Under the pieces are notes generated by a model. It was given only the letters and a program-made list of their open reading frames with translations, searched no databases and was not told where the DNA came from. DNA of 64,000 nt. Origin: Falciphora oryzae. Lineage: Eukaryota > Ascomycota > Sordariomycetes > Magnaporthales > Magnaporthaceae. Positions within the stretch are counted from its first letter, which is position 1, and each line of letters begins with the position of its first letter. The stretch covers positions 731,626 to 795,625 of the forward strand of contig JNVV01000002.1 in NCBI GenBank assembly GCA_000733355.1, read 5' to 3'. The position numbers and the translations under genes were made by a program. This document shows, one piece after another, positions 32,955 to 43,897 of the stretch.

Positions 32955-35900
32955 TCACCACCTGCACTTCGCGGCCATCTCAGCCTTCTGTGCCTCGCGG
33001 TTTCGGATCATCGCCTCGATTTCCTCGTTATCCCAAGCAAACCCCCGCTTGACGCTGGGGGCAGCCTGTGGATTGTGATGAGCTGGGGTCTGGGGGCGCT
33101 GTTCGGTCACCTGTCGAGGGAAGCCATTGGACGCAGCCACCACGCCAGGAGTGGTGGTTGGGGCAAACGCAGGCGCCGGAGCAGGAGTGGGGTTCGTGGT
33201 GGGAGCGGCTTGCTGTCCACCGAGGCCATTGCGGGCGTTGATCTCATGAGGAGGCTGGGGCACAGCGCGATCATCACGGCCATGATGAAGATCACTATAC
33301 ATATAACGTGATTAGCATGCGATCTAATGTTGCTTGCTCTTCTGAATACTGGGCCGGTAACATACATTGGACGCGGCGGCTGCACCATGACGCGAGGAGC
33401 CGTATTCTCGGCCGGGGAAGGGCCTGGAGCCAGCTCGTATCCGGAGCCCCCCGGAACCGAAGAGTTCGGCTCCTTCTGCTGAACCTGCTTGGCCAACAGT
33501 GCAATGAGAGACTGCAGCGAGCTAGGATCTAGCCCTGCCAGGGTTGTGCTGATGGCCTCGAGAGCCGGGTTTTCACTCTGATTGATATCACTTTGGTAAG
33601 CTTGACATGAATCTTTTGCAGAAGCTAGCTGGGCTGGAAGTGCTCACCTTTGGTTCGGACTTGTCACCGGACGTGACTGCAGACTTCGTATCATGGACCG
33701 GAGCCGCAGCTGTAGTCGGCTTGACATTTGCAGCATGCGTATTCTGTTGCGCAACAGCGGCATTCGGCTTGCTCATCACAGCGGGCGTGTTCTGCTGCAC
33801 AGCGGTAGCATTCGGATTGCCGGTCACAGCAGGCGTGTTCTGTTGCGCAACTGTGACATGCGGCTTGCCGGTCATAGGAAGCATGTTCTGCTGCACGGCT
33901 GTGGCATTCGGCTTGTCGGTCATAGCAAGCGTGTTCTGCTGCGCAAAGGAGTGAGTCGGAGAGGCAGCCGCAATAGTGCCTTGTTTTGGCGGCGGGACAG
34001 CCGGAGGCGCCTTCGGAGGGGCGGGCAGAGACGACATCGGAGGGGGAACAAGGGTCCGCTGAGAGGAAGCTTGAGAGACTGTAGTGCCAAAAGCAGTATC
34101 AGGCGCCTTGGGCACAGCTGGAGGAGCCGTGGCAGGTATACCTGTGGGAGCTGGACGCTGTCGCTGTTGGATGGGGAGAGGGCCGACCGCAGAAGGCGTG
34201 GGCTTCTCAAGCTTGGTACCACGGTTCTCCATGCCATCGATACCCATGGGCCTGGGGCCAAAATGGGCCATTGTGGATGAATCAATCGCGTCGCTAGGCT
34301 CCAAGGCAGGGTGGGAAGGGCCCGGTTGTGCGGTGGCCAACCACTTGTCGAAAACGTCGATCAGTTGCTTGTTGCCTGTGATCGTCCAGCGCTGGATCTT
34401 GGCAAGCCGATCAATGAAACCTCCGATGCCAGTCAACGTGAAGTCCTTAGAGTCGTCAATCTCGCGCTTCGACGGCCCGTCTGGACGCGGATTGTAGTAC
34501 TTCATGGTGATAGCAGTAGTGATGTACTGCAGAGGTCGCCAGTACAACTGGTCATGAAAGCTGTCACGCTGCCGACCAACTGGAAGTGGAACCTTGGGCC
34601 AGCGTGGGCACATCATGCCGAAGAGGGCCATCCGGAAGTTTCCCATGCCTTGAACCTCCTGATCCATCTTCTGTTGCTCTCTCCAGTTCCAGTAGCGGCA
34701 GTGCTTGCCTTGGGGCCGCGGCAAGACGAAGAAGTCGACGATGACATCGGCGACAAAGTTCATGGCGCATCGCCACTCAAGGAGGGTGAAGACCTCACGC
34801 GCACGCTCCTCAGTTGGATATGTTGTCTGTAGGAACGAAGTGAACGCGACCAAACAGCGGTCACTGGTCGTTTGATCCCACTCGCCGGGGCATCCCCGGA
34901 GCTCTTGACGGACGAGGAAGTTCAGATGGACGAGTTGGGACTCACGCGAGCCACCGAATGCACCAGCCAGGAACTTGTAACCACCATCCTGGACAACGGG
35001 GCTGGGCTCGTCGAGGTTCTTGATACCAGCCCATTTCTTGGCGAAGTAATCAAGGCTGAGAGGGCCCTTTCGCTTACCGACAGCAATCTCCCACTCGTCC
35101 TGGTCTGCAGCGAAGTGGAAGGAATGCTCTTTGGTAAACGGCAGCATGTTGCGAATCATACAGTCGTGGATTCCTGTATAGAACTGCGCGTAGAGTTGTC
35201 CGGCGGGGCCTTGAGTAGCTGGGACCATGTGGCTGGCCTCCTGCTCTTGGGTCCACGAATTGAGGACTGACGCCGCAAAAGCACCTCCACACTGCTTCGC
35301 CAGCAGGTTGTCCAGGACCGCATCGGAGATTCCATCGGCCTGCTTGCGGTCACCAGCGAAGGGCCGAATCTCCCATCCAGTAGAGAAGATGGCGGGAGTG
35401 ATGATGGTGATGGGAATGTTGTAGCTCTTCAGCACGCTGCCCAGCCAAGATTCCTTGATCAGGTACGCCTTGTTCTCGCCCACGTCGAGGCAGATATCGA
35501 GCTCGGGGCTGACTTCGCCGCAGACGATAACGATCAAGCACTCGCCCTTCTGCTGAGCGATATTGGCCTGCTTGTTGAGCTCAGCCACGAAGGCGGTGAA
35601 AAGATTCGGGACGGCGCTATCGACGCGGATGAAGGGAAGCGCGTCCGAGAGGTCCTTGGCTTGGCCGTTGATAACCTTTGGGTAACGTGTCTTATGCTCG
35701 GACATTGCGGCGGCGATGTCGACGAGCGAGAACCACGCCTGGTCGTCTTTGTTACCCTCTCGATGGAAGGTCATCTTCCAGGTGAGAAAGTCCGAGACAT
35801 GGTGGCCAAGAACGTCCGGGCCCGCCAAGTCCATGGGAACGGCGCAGAGGCCGACGATGTGAGGACGCTTGGTGATGTCGGGAGGGGCATGGCTCACGAA

Positions 35901-35960
35901 TTTGAGCTTGTCCAGGATGGCTTGGTGGCCGGAGACGAAGGTTCCTCCGTCTGACGACAT
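32955..35960 (-). CDS. Large uncharacterised protein with coding minisatellite; apparent +1 frameshift in exon 2
   Basis: Exon 1 (33648-35960, 771 codons) starts at MSSDGGTF; an upstream in-frame ATG at 36080 is less likely. Intron 1 is 33579-33647 (GTGAGC, TCAATCAG). Exon 2 is 33366-33578, intron 2 33295-33365 (GTATGT, ATGCTAATC branch, TATAG), and exon 3 32955-33294. Residues 1-260 form an alpha/beta domain with CLIVIVCGEVSPELDICLDV and IPITIITPAIFSTGW, faintly like a caspase-type fold. A helical middle follows (WNWREQQKMDQEVQGMG). The tail is Pro/Ala/Gln-rich with five 16-residue repeats. Exon 2 opens ENPALEAISTTL, but the clear continuation LAGLDPSSLQSLIALLAKQ is one base out of frame (near 33540-33541). 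As sequenced, reading stops at 33522, giving about 789 aa. No family recognised. Confidence 0.65.
33739..33949 (-). repeat. Coding minisatellite, 48-bp unit, about 4.4 copies
   Basis: The motif GTGTTCTGYTGCRC recurs at 33739, 33787, 33835, 33883 and 33931, exactly 48 bp apart. It encodes 16-residue units of the type QQNTPAVTGKPNATAV. Copies differ by several substitutions but never by length, so the frame is kept. Confidence 0.9.
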
Positions 35961-36882
35961 CTTGTATCGAGGTTGGGGCGCTGAAGCGTGATGTCTGGGG
36001 AGTACGATGTTTTGGCGGGCGGGTGGACAGGTCAGTGTTTCGCTTGGGTGCAGGAACCAGCTAGACGTAGGAATGGACAACGCGTCGAGGGCGGTGGAGG
36101 CTCTGGAAAGAAAGTGGAGGTTTCAAAAGAAAGACGGTTGCGAGATTAGAAGACAAGAGGCTAGAGGGGAACGAGGGCCAACGCCCGTGAGATTTGCAAG
36201 GCGCAAAGATAGGAAAATCCTCTAGGCGACGGATTTGGAGGCAGATTTCCCGCCCGTGATGGTACGCACAAGGCGCCCGCGTGCATGGAACGGGGAAAGG
36301 TGAGGTCAACCAGAGAGTCTGTCGTGGAGAGAATTGGAATGGGAAGGGAAGGTTAGCTGAAGGTGCTCGGGCTCAGGGCAGATGCAGAGGCAAGCACAAA
36401 GGAAGGAAGCCAGGCCGCGGTTAGGTTCACCGGGTCGCTCCTGCCTGTGAGTTGTTGTTGACAAAGGGAGGGAGGGCAGAGCGCGGTCCTTGACGTGGGG
36501 GTTTTATACCCGAGCTCTGAGAACCCAAGTGGCTTGGGAGGGCTTTGTGTGCCCAGGCGCTTGTAAACTCGCGCTCCAATATCAGACTTAAGAATACCCG
36601 CAGGATAACCAGCCACTACAGTGAAGAAGAGACCGCAACGATAACGGACTGGTTCGTACGTTGAGACTGACCTGGACTCGAAATATTTCCCGTCTGTAAG
36701 TCTTCAAGCACATTCCCGACGGTTTATATGCTTATGCCTCCCACCTCCCAAGTGTGGCTTAGATATTAGTTTGACAAGACCTAGAGAGCAGGTCGGTGCC
36801 CTAACCTGTGCTAACCCTCCCCCTCCGCTTTTTATGTGTCAGTGGTGCAGAAAAGAACGACTGGAAAACCAGAGCCCCAATA
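35961..36882. other. Intergenic, no gene recognised
   Basis: 5' flank of the large minus-strand protein and 3' flank of ALO. The small frames present lack support. Confidence 0.5.
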
Positions 36883-38505
36883 TCACCTCTTCTCGCCAAC
36901 CGCCCCAAAGACTCTGACACCATTACAGTCCACCGTACGCCTCTCCATCTCTACCTCCTCAAGCGGCAGCGGCTCTCCTTGGCCAAGCACGAAGCGACGG
37001 TGCCAAGCACCGACGAACATGCCTTCCGGGTCAGCGCGGCCGCGCACCTCCCGCCAGCGGCGCAGGTCGTCGCCGTAGAGGCTCTCCATATCCGCGAACC
37101 GGAAGTTCTTGGCCCAGTGCGGGCGCCCGCCCAGGTCGCGCATCAGCCACTCGAACGCCTCGTAGTACCGCTCCAGCGACGGGGGGTCCTGGAGGTACGG
37201 GCGGTAGAGCGTAGCGTTGAGGTACAGCGTCGGCCCGTCGGGCATGGTCGGGTCCAGCCAGGGGCGGCAGCCGCCGCCGCTCTGGATGGACTCGTTCCTC
37301 GTGTCGGAAACCCGCACCTCGAGCGGCGCGTGCACATACAGGCCCTCGGCCGAGAAGGGGATCCCGTGGTCCACATACCCCTCGTCGCCGGGCCGCAGCC
37401 GGTTGAGCCAGGCGCCCAGGCGCGTCAGGGCCTCGGGCCCGCGCGAGAGCGGCAACGCCCACTCGTTGACATACTGCGAGTACAGGCAGTCAAGGAGCAG
37501 GGCGTCGCGGCTGGGCTGCAGCCCCTTGGTGGTGGTGCCGTTGCGGAACCCGTACTGCATGCCGAAGACGAAGCGCTCGACCCACGGCAGCACGCGCGGC
37601 ACGTACTGCGCCAGCCACAGCAGGTTGTGGTACACCAAGTATCCCACACGCCCGCTGTACCAGCTCGGCGGCGGGACGACCTGCTGGCCGTCCTCCTCCT
37701 CCTTGGGCTCCGAGGCGCGCCAAACCACGGCGCGGCGGGTGTGAGGGAACCACCAGATGCGCACAAAGTGGGCCTGCGTCCACAGGGTTGAGTCCCAGGC
37801 GCGCAGTATGGCGGCGTCCGAGTCGATGGTCTGGGCCCACGCGAGGCTGAAGGCGGGCACGGCGCGGAAGGTGACCTCGGTGATGACGCCCAGAGCGCCG
37901 AGCGAGAGCAGGGCGGCGCGGAACAGGTCCGGGTCCTCGGTGGCCGAGCACGACCGCGTCTTGCCGTCGGCCAGCGTGATCTTGAGCGCCAGCACGTCGT
38001 CCGAGATGAGGCCGTGCCGCAGGCTGCTGCCGTGCGTGCCCGTCGAGATGACGCCCGCGATGGACTGGTCGTTGATGCTGCCCAGGTTGGGCATGGCCAG
38101 CCCCGCCAGGGCCAGCTCCTCGGCCAGGGCGAAGAGCCGGATCCCGCTCTGCATCACGACGACGCCCGTGCCGGTATCCATCGACAGTATCCGCTTGTAC
38201 CTGTCCAGGTTCACCAGCCACCCGGACGTGCACGTCAGGTCCGAGGGCGAGTGGCCGCACCCCACGAGCGAGACGCGCCGCCGCAGCCGCCGGGCCAGCG
38301 ACACCACCTTTTCGATCTCGGCCTGCGACTCGGGCTGGATGTACAGCTCCGGCAGCGACGCGAACGTCTTGGCCCAGGTGTGGTGCAGGTGGCCGGCCCG
38401 GGCCCTGAACGGCACCCCGTCGGCCTCGTGCGCATCCCTGATAATGCCCGCCACCCGCGGGTCCAGCGTGCTCAGCGCATCCTCCTGACCCTTAGGGTTG
38501 CCCAT
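36883..38505 (-). CDS. ALO1: D-arabinono-1,4-lactone oxidase
   Basis: Single exon, 540 aa (the yeast enzyme is 526). It catalyses the last step of D-erythroascorbate synthesis, oxidising D-arabinono-1,4-lactone with FAD and O2; the yeast enzyme sits in the mitochondrial outer membrane. The N-terminal FAD-binding PCMH domain is clear: FASLPELYIQPESQAEIEKV, then VSLVGCGHSPSDLTCTSG, in which the His of GHSPSD is the expected covalent flavin attachment site, and SIAGVISTGTHGSSLRHGLI. The C-terminal ALO domain has VRIWWFPHT, the signature PHWAKNFRF and a conserved tail DPEGMFVGAWHRRFV. Strand, length and both signatures agree. No presequence is visible; a hydrophobic patch (VYHNLLWLAQYVPRVLPWV) may aid membrane association. 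Confidence 0.96.
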   Translation of the reverse strand: MGNPKGQEDALSTLDPRVAGIIRDAHEADGVPFRARAGHLHHTWAKTFASLPELYIQPESQAEIEKVVSLARRLRRRVSLVGCGHSPSDLTCTSGWLVNLDRYKRILSMDTGTGVVVMQSGIRLFALAEELALAGLAMPNLGSINDQSIAGVISTGTHGSSLRHGLISDDVLALKITLADGKTRSCSATEDPDLFRAALLSLGALGVITEVTFRAVPAFSLAWAQTIDSDAAILRAWDSTLWTQAHFVRIWWFPHTRRAVVWRASEPKEEEDGQQVVPPPSWYSGRVGYLVYHNLLWLAQYVPRVLPWVERFVFGMQYGFRNGTTTKGLQPSRDALLLDCLYSQYVNEWALPLSRGPEALTRLGAWLNRLRPGDEGYVDHGIPFSAEGLYVHAPLEVRVSDTRNESIQSGGGCRPWLDPTMPDGPTLYLNATLYRPYLQDPPSLERYYEAFEWLMRDLGGRPHWAKNFRFADMESLYGDDLRRWREVRGRADPEGMFVGAWHRRFVLGQGEPLPLEEVEMERRTVDCNGVRVFGAVGEKR

Positions 38506-39765
38506 CGCTGTGCAAGGGGCTAGGCTCTCAGGGGCAATGCGATATCTGAGATGGGATTTATTGCTGGGTTGCTATACTGTGTGTGGAGAGGTCTAGATCT
38601 CTTCGTGTCCTCTCCTTTCTAGATCCTCCCGAGGGGAGAGAGGGGTTGGGGATGTGTGTCCTTGAGTCGTAGGTCGAGTTCTATGATCGCTATATCAAGG
38701 ATAGTAAAAACCCTTTTACGCATGTGCCACTCTTATTTTTCGCCGACTGGCAGCGGGGATGATGGGACGGCGGCGACGGTAAATGTCGGCATGTGGCATG
38801 GTGGTATCATCTTAATCTAGGGGTAAAAAATTCTCCGAGAAAAAAAAAAAAAAAAAAGATAGGGCTCGCTAATATACACAAGCGAGGGACCCAGACCTCA
38901 CACTGGACGTTTTTCAAGGTGCTGTCGGTGTGACAGACTCGGAGGGCGTTAGATTTTGCTTCTGAGCACTATCGCATCATTTCTCTCGACTGATGCGCCT
39001 TTTTTTTCCTGCTCGCTTCGGGACTCTCGGGGCCTGTTCCCTCCCGGTGTGCATGCTTTAGGCCTTTAACTACCCTGGAGGATCCACCCACATCGCGGCG
39101 TGGACCCTGCAGCTTGCAGGGCGAACGACCACTAAAATCCGAGATTAGCACCGAGCAGAGATCTGGCGGGGAGTGGGGGGTTCCAGAGGTTGATCGACGG
39201 GCTATGGCGTGCCGGGTAGGCCTTGGCGCGGAGAGATCGGAGCTTTCAATGGACGTGGGCTTCTTCGATCGACTGCTACTTGATTTTGCGTCTAGATCGC
39301 GGCCTCATGGACGACAGCTCTAACACTAGAGGTAGAGAGACGCAGGGGCGATCGCTTTTCATTGCTTTCGCCAGCCGTCGTTGATGACGGGATCCCACCG
39401 TCACCAAGCCTCACCGTCCACGAGTAAAAAGTCAGTCATACACCCCGTCATGGAGTGGATTTGACGCCCTCGGATGTCGTGATGGTGTGATCGACTGCAT
39501 GAACTCGAGTGCCGCCGTATGCACACTACCCGCATTGCCTGCCACCCACCCGTCGACAGCCTGACAAATCCAAACCGAGAGGCTCACGGCGCCATTGATA
39601 AGTACCTGGGTTAATTATACCGACGCCTATCCCAACCAATCCAGCCGAGGAAGCAAGAAAATAGAAAAGGAGCAAAGAAAGCCATGCGCCGCTGGTTCGA
39701 AGAGGTCCGAAGACACCTAGCCAACACACTACACTCTGTTGTGCATGCGCAAGCCGACACCTCGT
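38506..39765. other. Intergenic, no gene recognised
   Basis: 5' flank of ALO1 and 3' flank of the OPT gene. A18 run at 38840-38857. No coding signal recognised. Confidence 0.5.
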
Positions 39766-42462
39766 CTACGACCATGTCTCGGGCCCGAAGATGCCGCCCC
39801 GGGGAAGGCTCGACTTTATGGCCCTGGACGTCAGGTCCAGGGTGCCGAGCGCCTCCGCGTTGCCGAACCACACGATGATGTCGGCCTGGGTCATGTGCAG
39901 GGCGAAGAAGATGACGACGGTGGCCACGACCAGGCCGCAGTCGAGCGCCGCCGACGTGACGTAGTTGTACCGCATCCACCAGCCCGAGAACCGCCGCTTG
40001 ACGAAGTAGTTGAAGACCGTGCCTACAAGCCCCCAGCAGCTGTTTTTTTTTTTTTTTTTGTGGTCAGCAAAGACGGAAATGGCCTAGGCAGTGTGGCGGG
40101 CGTGCCTTGGACTTACAGGTACATGTACACCGTCGCGGGCGGGATCCACCCGGAGCCGCCAAAGAAGACTGGTATGCTTACGTACCGCCACAGTGAGCGC
40201 GGAAAGCGGCGGGCAAAGAACCAGGTGACGATGGGTGCCACGGCTCCGATGAGCCAGAACCACTGCAGCGGCGCGTACAGAGCCCCCGGGCCGAACAGGC
40301 GCTGCGGGCCAATGGCCCCCCAGACGACAGAGGCCGTGAAGGTGGAGCGCGCCCCGGGGCAGACGTAGCGGTTCCGGGGGGTCTCCTCGCACACATTGTC
40401 AATATTGTCCAGCGCCCAGGTCATGACGAGCACCTGCACTATGGCGGACCAGGCCGACGCGACCAGCTGTGACCAGAAGAGCACGCGTGGGGGCACCTTC
40501 ATGTAGTGACCCAGCTTCAGCCCCTGAGCGAACGACAGCGCCTGCGACACGCACAGATGGCTGTAGCTCTTGAATATCATCACGGCCATCGGCCGGCCGG
40601 GGAGCATATAGCCGACGAGGTACTGAGTGAAAACGTTCAGCCCCAATTGGATGTTGGTGACGGCCTGCACGATGCCTATCGGTATCGTCCATATCAACGG
40701 GATGACCAGGCAGACGACGAAGCCCCACCAGGGCAAGCCCGTAGGCCAGGCGCAGACGACGGCGAACGAGATGCCAACCATAATGACAAGCAGTACCGCA
40801 TACCACCAGTCGTGCGCGTCGCGGAACTTTTTGTTCAGTCGCATGTGCACGTCGTCCTCCTGTTGCCGCCCGGCTTTCACCCGCGCCCAAAGGTCGGGCC
40901 CGTAGTAGAACGCCACGTGCACGATGACGGCCGCGGTGGCCGCGAATGCGAGGCCGTATGAGAGCGCAGTCTGTGTTGAGAAGTACAGGGGCGAGTATGT
41001 GTGGTACTCGGCCTCGTCGAACCGCAGGTTTTCGTTCAGGACGAAGGAGACCTCGTAAGGGCGGCCCGTGTTATCGTAAGCGTCCGAACTTTGGACCGGC
41101 ATGTAGTCGGCGAACCAGTGGCCCGAGAAGTGTATGCCCATGGAGACGAAGACGAAGAAGACCAGCACACCGGCCATGGTGTTGGCGATAGCGTGGAACG
41201 GCGGGATGAGCGGCGACGCCAGGTAGCCCGTGATGACGGACCAGTCGAACGTGACGGGCATCAGGCCGTAGCCGCTGAAGCCGCCGAAGAGCTTGTTGAT
41301 AATGACGCTCTCGGGCCAGATCCAGGTGATCCAGCAGAACCACGTCAACCCCTGAAATACCCAGCCGGGGAACCAATGCCAGAGAAACGCGCCACCCGCG
41401 ATGACGAGGAACCAGCGGTACCGCCCTATACTCCAACCGTCTGTCTCAGCCGGGTCCGAGGGCGAGTGGTCGTGCAAAGTGTAGAACAGTGAGGCGTTGG
41501 CCAGAGTTGACGGCCAGATCATGGCGGCAGGCCACACGAGGAACCGGCGCGCAAGGCCCGCAAGCCCGTAGCCTAGGCATAGGGTGGTAATACCGAATAG
41601 CACCTGCCACAACATATCAAACTTTTGCCCGAAAAAGTGCTGCTGGGCAATGATGACATCCGTCGTGTAGAGCGTGCCACATCCATACGCCGCCTGTGTA
41701 TCATCGGCATAGGAGAGTTAGCTAGACTGAACTCTTTGAGAGGAATACACGGGGCGTTTTCTCCCCCATGTCTTGTAGTCTTGAGGATCTGCCAGCCAAC
41801 CGTCTTACATTAGACATTACTGTTATTACAACATGCTCCTTGAAGTTGAACCTTCCTGGCTTGAGGTTGAACTTCAAGCCCAGGAGATCAAACTGGTGGT
41901 CCGGGAACACCAAATCCCAGAGTATCCCGATGGGGTAAGCCGCTAGTTGGATCAAATATGTGTTGATGGTAATGCTCGGCGATCGCAGGGAAAAGACCAT
42001 GTTGATTCCAGAGCCCAGGGTGCAGAGGAGCAGACCTATGGTCCAGGCCCGGATTGTATTGGCCGGTACATCGATGTCGTGATTTCGCACTGCTGATCTA
42101 ACCTGATTGAGATCAGGAGACGAGAGTTCAGTATGAGATGACCTTGTCGTGTCCTGCAGTGTGAGCGCCGGGTAGGATGTAGAGCCTGTGCTTACTTCCT
42201 GGTATGGCGAGTTGTCCTCGACGAGCACTTGCTCGATCTCAACGCCCTTTTCCGCATTGCCGCTCGCCAGTACGGCATCAACGTCCTTTAGCTCGTCGAC
42301 GGGCAGGTTTGGGTCCAGACGGTGTATCTTCTCGAACCGCCTCAGGACTGTGAGGGTCTCGATGCCGGTGGCCTCGCTCTCAGGCGGGCCCTCTGGCGAG
42401 GCCGTCCCGGACGTGACTCCGCCCGGCGGCTCATGATGTCGTCTGCGGAAGCCAAACACCAT
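39766..42462 (-). CDS. OPT-family oligopeptide/siderophore transporter
   Basis: Four exons: 42196-42462, 41809-42102, 40117-41693 and 39766-40039; 803 aa, normal for fungal OPT proteins. Intron donors are GTAAGC, GTAAGA and GTAAGT; phases 0, 0 and 2 fit. The cytosolic N-terminus (about 100 residues) leads to VEDNSPYQEVRSAVRN and NTIRAWTIGLLL, the standard OPT entry into helix 1. Many hydrophobic helices follow, including FKEHVVITVMSN, TTDVIIAQQHFFG, GYGLMPVTFDW, SHWF-type loops and a C-terminal FNYFVKRRFSGWWMRYNYV. OPT proteins are proton-coupled plasma-membrane importers of tetra/pentapeptides, glutathione or metal chelates. The substrate is not inferable. The last intron (40040-40116) has an A17 run in sense right before the CAG acceptor. 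Confidence 0.92.
40043..40059 (+). repeat. T17 homopolymer (sense A17) at an OPT intron acceptor
   Basis: On the transcript strand this is A17 lying between the TGCTGACCAC branch region and the CAG acceptor, where a pyrimidine tract is normally found. Confidence 0.9.
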
Positions 42463-43897
42463 CCCCTCTATCCCCAGCCGCGACGGGGCCAGCGAGCGCT
42501 CGCGAGTGCGCCGTGTGACTGCGCGAGGTGAAGCTGGGCAGATTCGTGGAGGCCGGGTGGTTGTTGGGGAGTGCCAGGTGGTTGCTCAAAGCATCCCCTT
42601 GGACATCTCCTAGGCACAAACACGAATAGACCACGACAGCGGGAGGAGAGACGAAACGTGCGGGCAGCGCACATGGGACAAGCGCAGTGGAAGAAGGCGG
42701 GGGAGGGGCGAAAGACAGACACGGTAGGGGCAAGCAATATATATCCAGGCGGCATAGCCGCATCTCATGCAGACTACAGATGAAGGATGAATGGCTGCAT
42801 TGCTACCATGCCATCGGAGCTTAGATAGGGGCTGGAACGGGAAGAAGGGGGGGGGCGTCCGGGGGGTTTGTCCAGCTAGGCCGTCGTCTTCGGGACGCAC
42901 CACCCGCTTGGCTTCTATCCCGTCCAGTCCAGACCCGTCCCATGCCCAGTACTGCGTGTGCCAGAACGGGACTGTCGCCCTATCCAAGCGGGCGCAAGGA
43001 GGTGTGGAATGGCCGGGCTGGACGCGGAGGGTCGGACGCGAGGATTACCGATTGCACTGGTAGAGTGGCAACCCTTCGCATGGCAACACTTGCAGGCCAT
43101 CGGCACTTGGGCAGACGAACCGACCTAACAAAGCCCAGTCTGAAACCAAAAAAATATCGAAATCGTACAACCCGGCGTGGAAAAACTTTGGAGACAACTC
43201 ATTGCGGAAAGGTGAACTGCGTGGAACGGACGCAGACTCGTCGACCCAAGTTGGTAAGTGGACAGTGCATGGACAGTATTGAGTACTGTCTCCAGCGAAC
43301 AGGCGAGAATCGAGGCTGCTAATATTAGGTTGGTTTCTAGAATCGCGTCAAATCCATCCATCTCAACCTATTTTCTTCAATGCTTGATGATCTGCCAATA
43401 ATCCCTTCTCATCCACTCCCAGGGTTATTTCTTCTCTTGTCTTCAATATTGAACACGCCCTCCGGTTCGGGCCAATGCCAGGACGGGTTGACTCCCACGC
43501 TCGGCGAATGGAAATACCCGATAATTTATCCAGATGAATGTGCACGCCGTCCCAAACCCGGCTTGTTCCTGGGACGGATCACAAGAGCCAGGGTCGAGGG
43601 GCGCTCCCTGGGTCAGTTGCAGTCCAGTCTGGCTGCTCTGGCACCAACCAAGATCGACAGGGGGTCGTTCTCGCTCAATCTTTCGTATGGGTGGGTAACC
43701 AAAAGGAGCTCGGCTGCGTGGCTGCCTTGGGCATTTGATCGACTCTTATTATTTTCCAATTTTTTTTTTTTTTTTTTTGTTTATTTCCCCCCACCGCGCC
43801 AAGGCCAAGAACTGAAAACGCTGCAAATACGGTGTCCTATTCGCAACCCATTTTTAAGCCCCGAACTCTCGCGTCCGACTAATTACTCAAAAAAAGT
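42463..43897. other. Intergenic, no gene recognised
   Basis: 5' flank of the OPT gene and 3' flank of transaldolase. T19 run at 43760-43778. The frames on both strands have no domains. Confidence 0.5.

Noticed and set aside
37490..38260. 256-codon minus-strand frame inside ALO1
   Set aside because: Alternative frame of the ALO coding sequence; Arg/Ala/Pro-rich.
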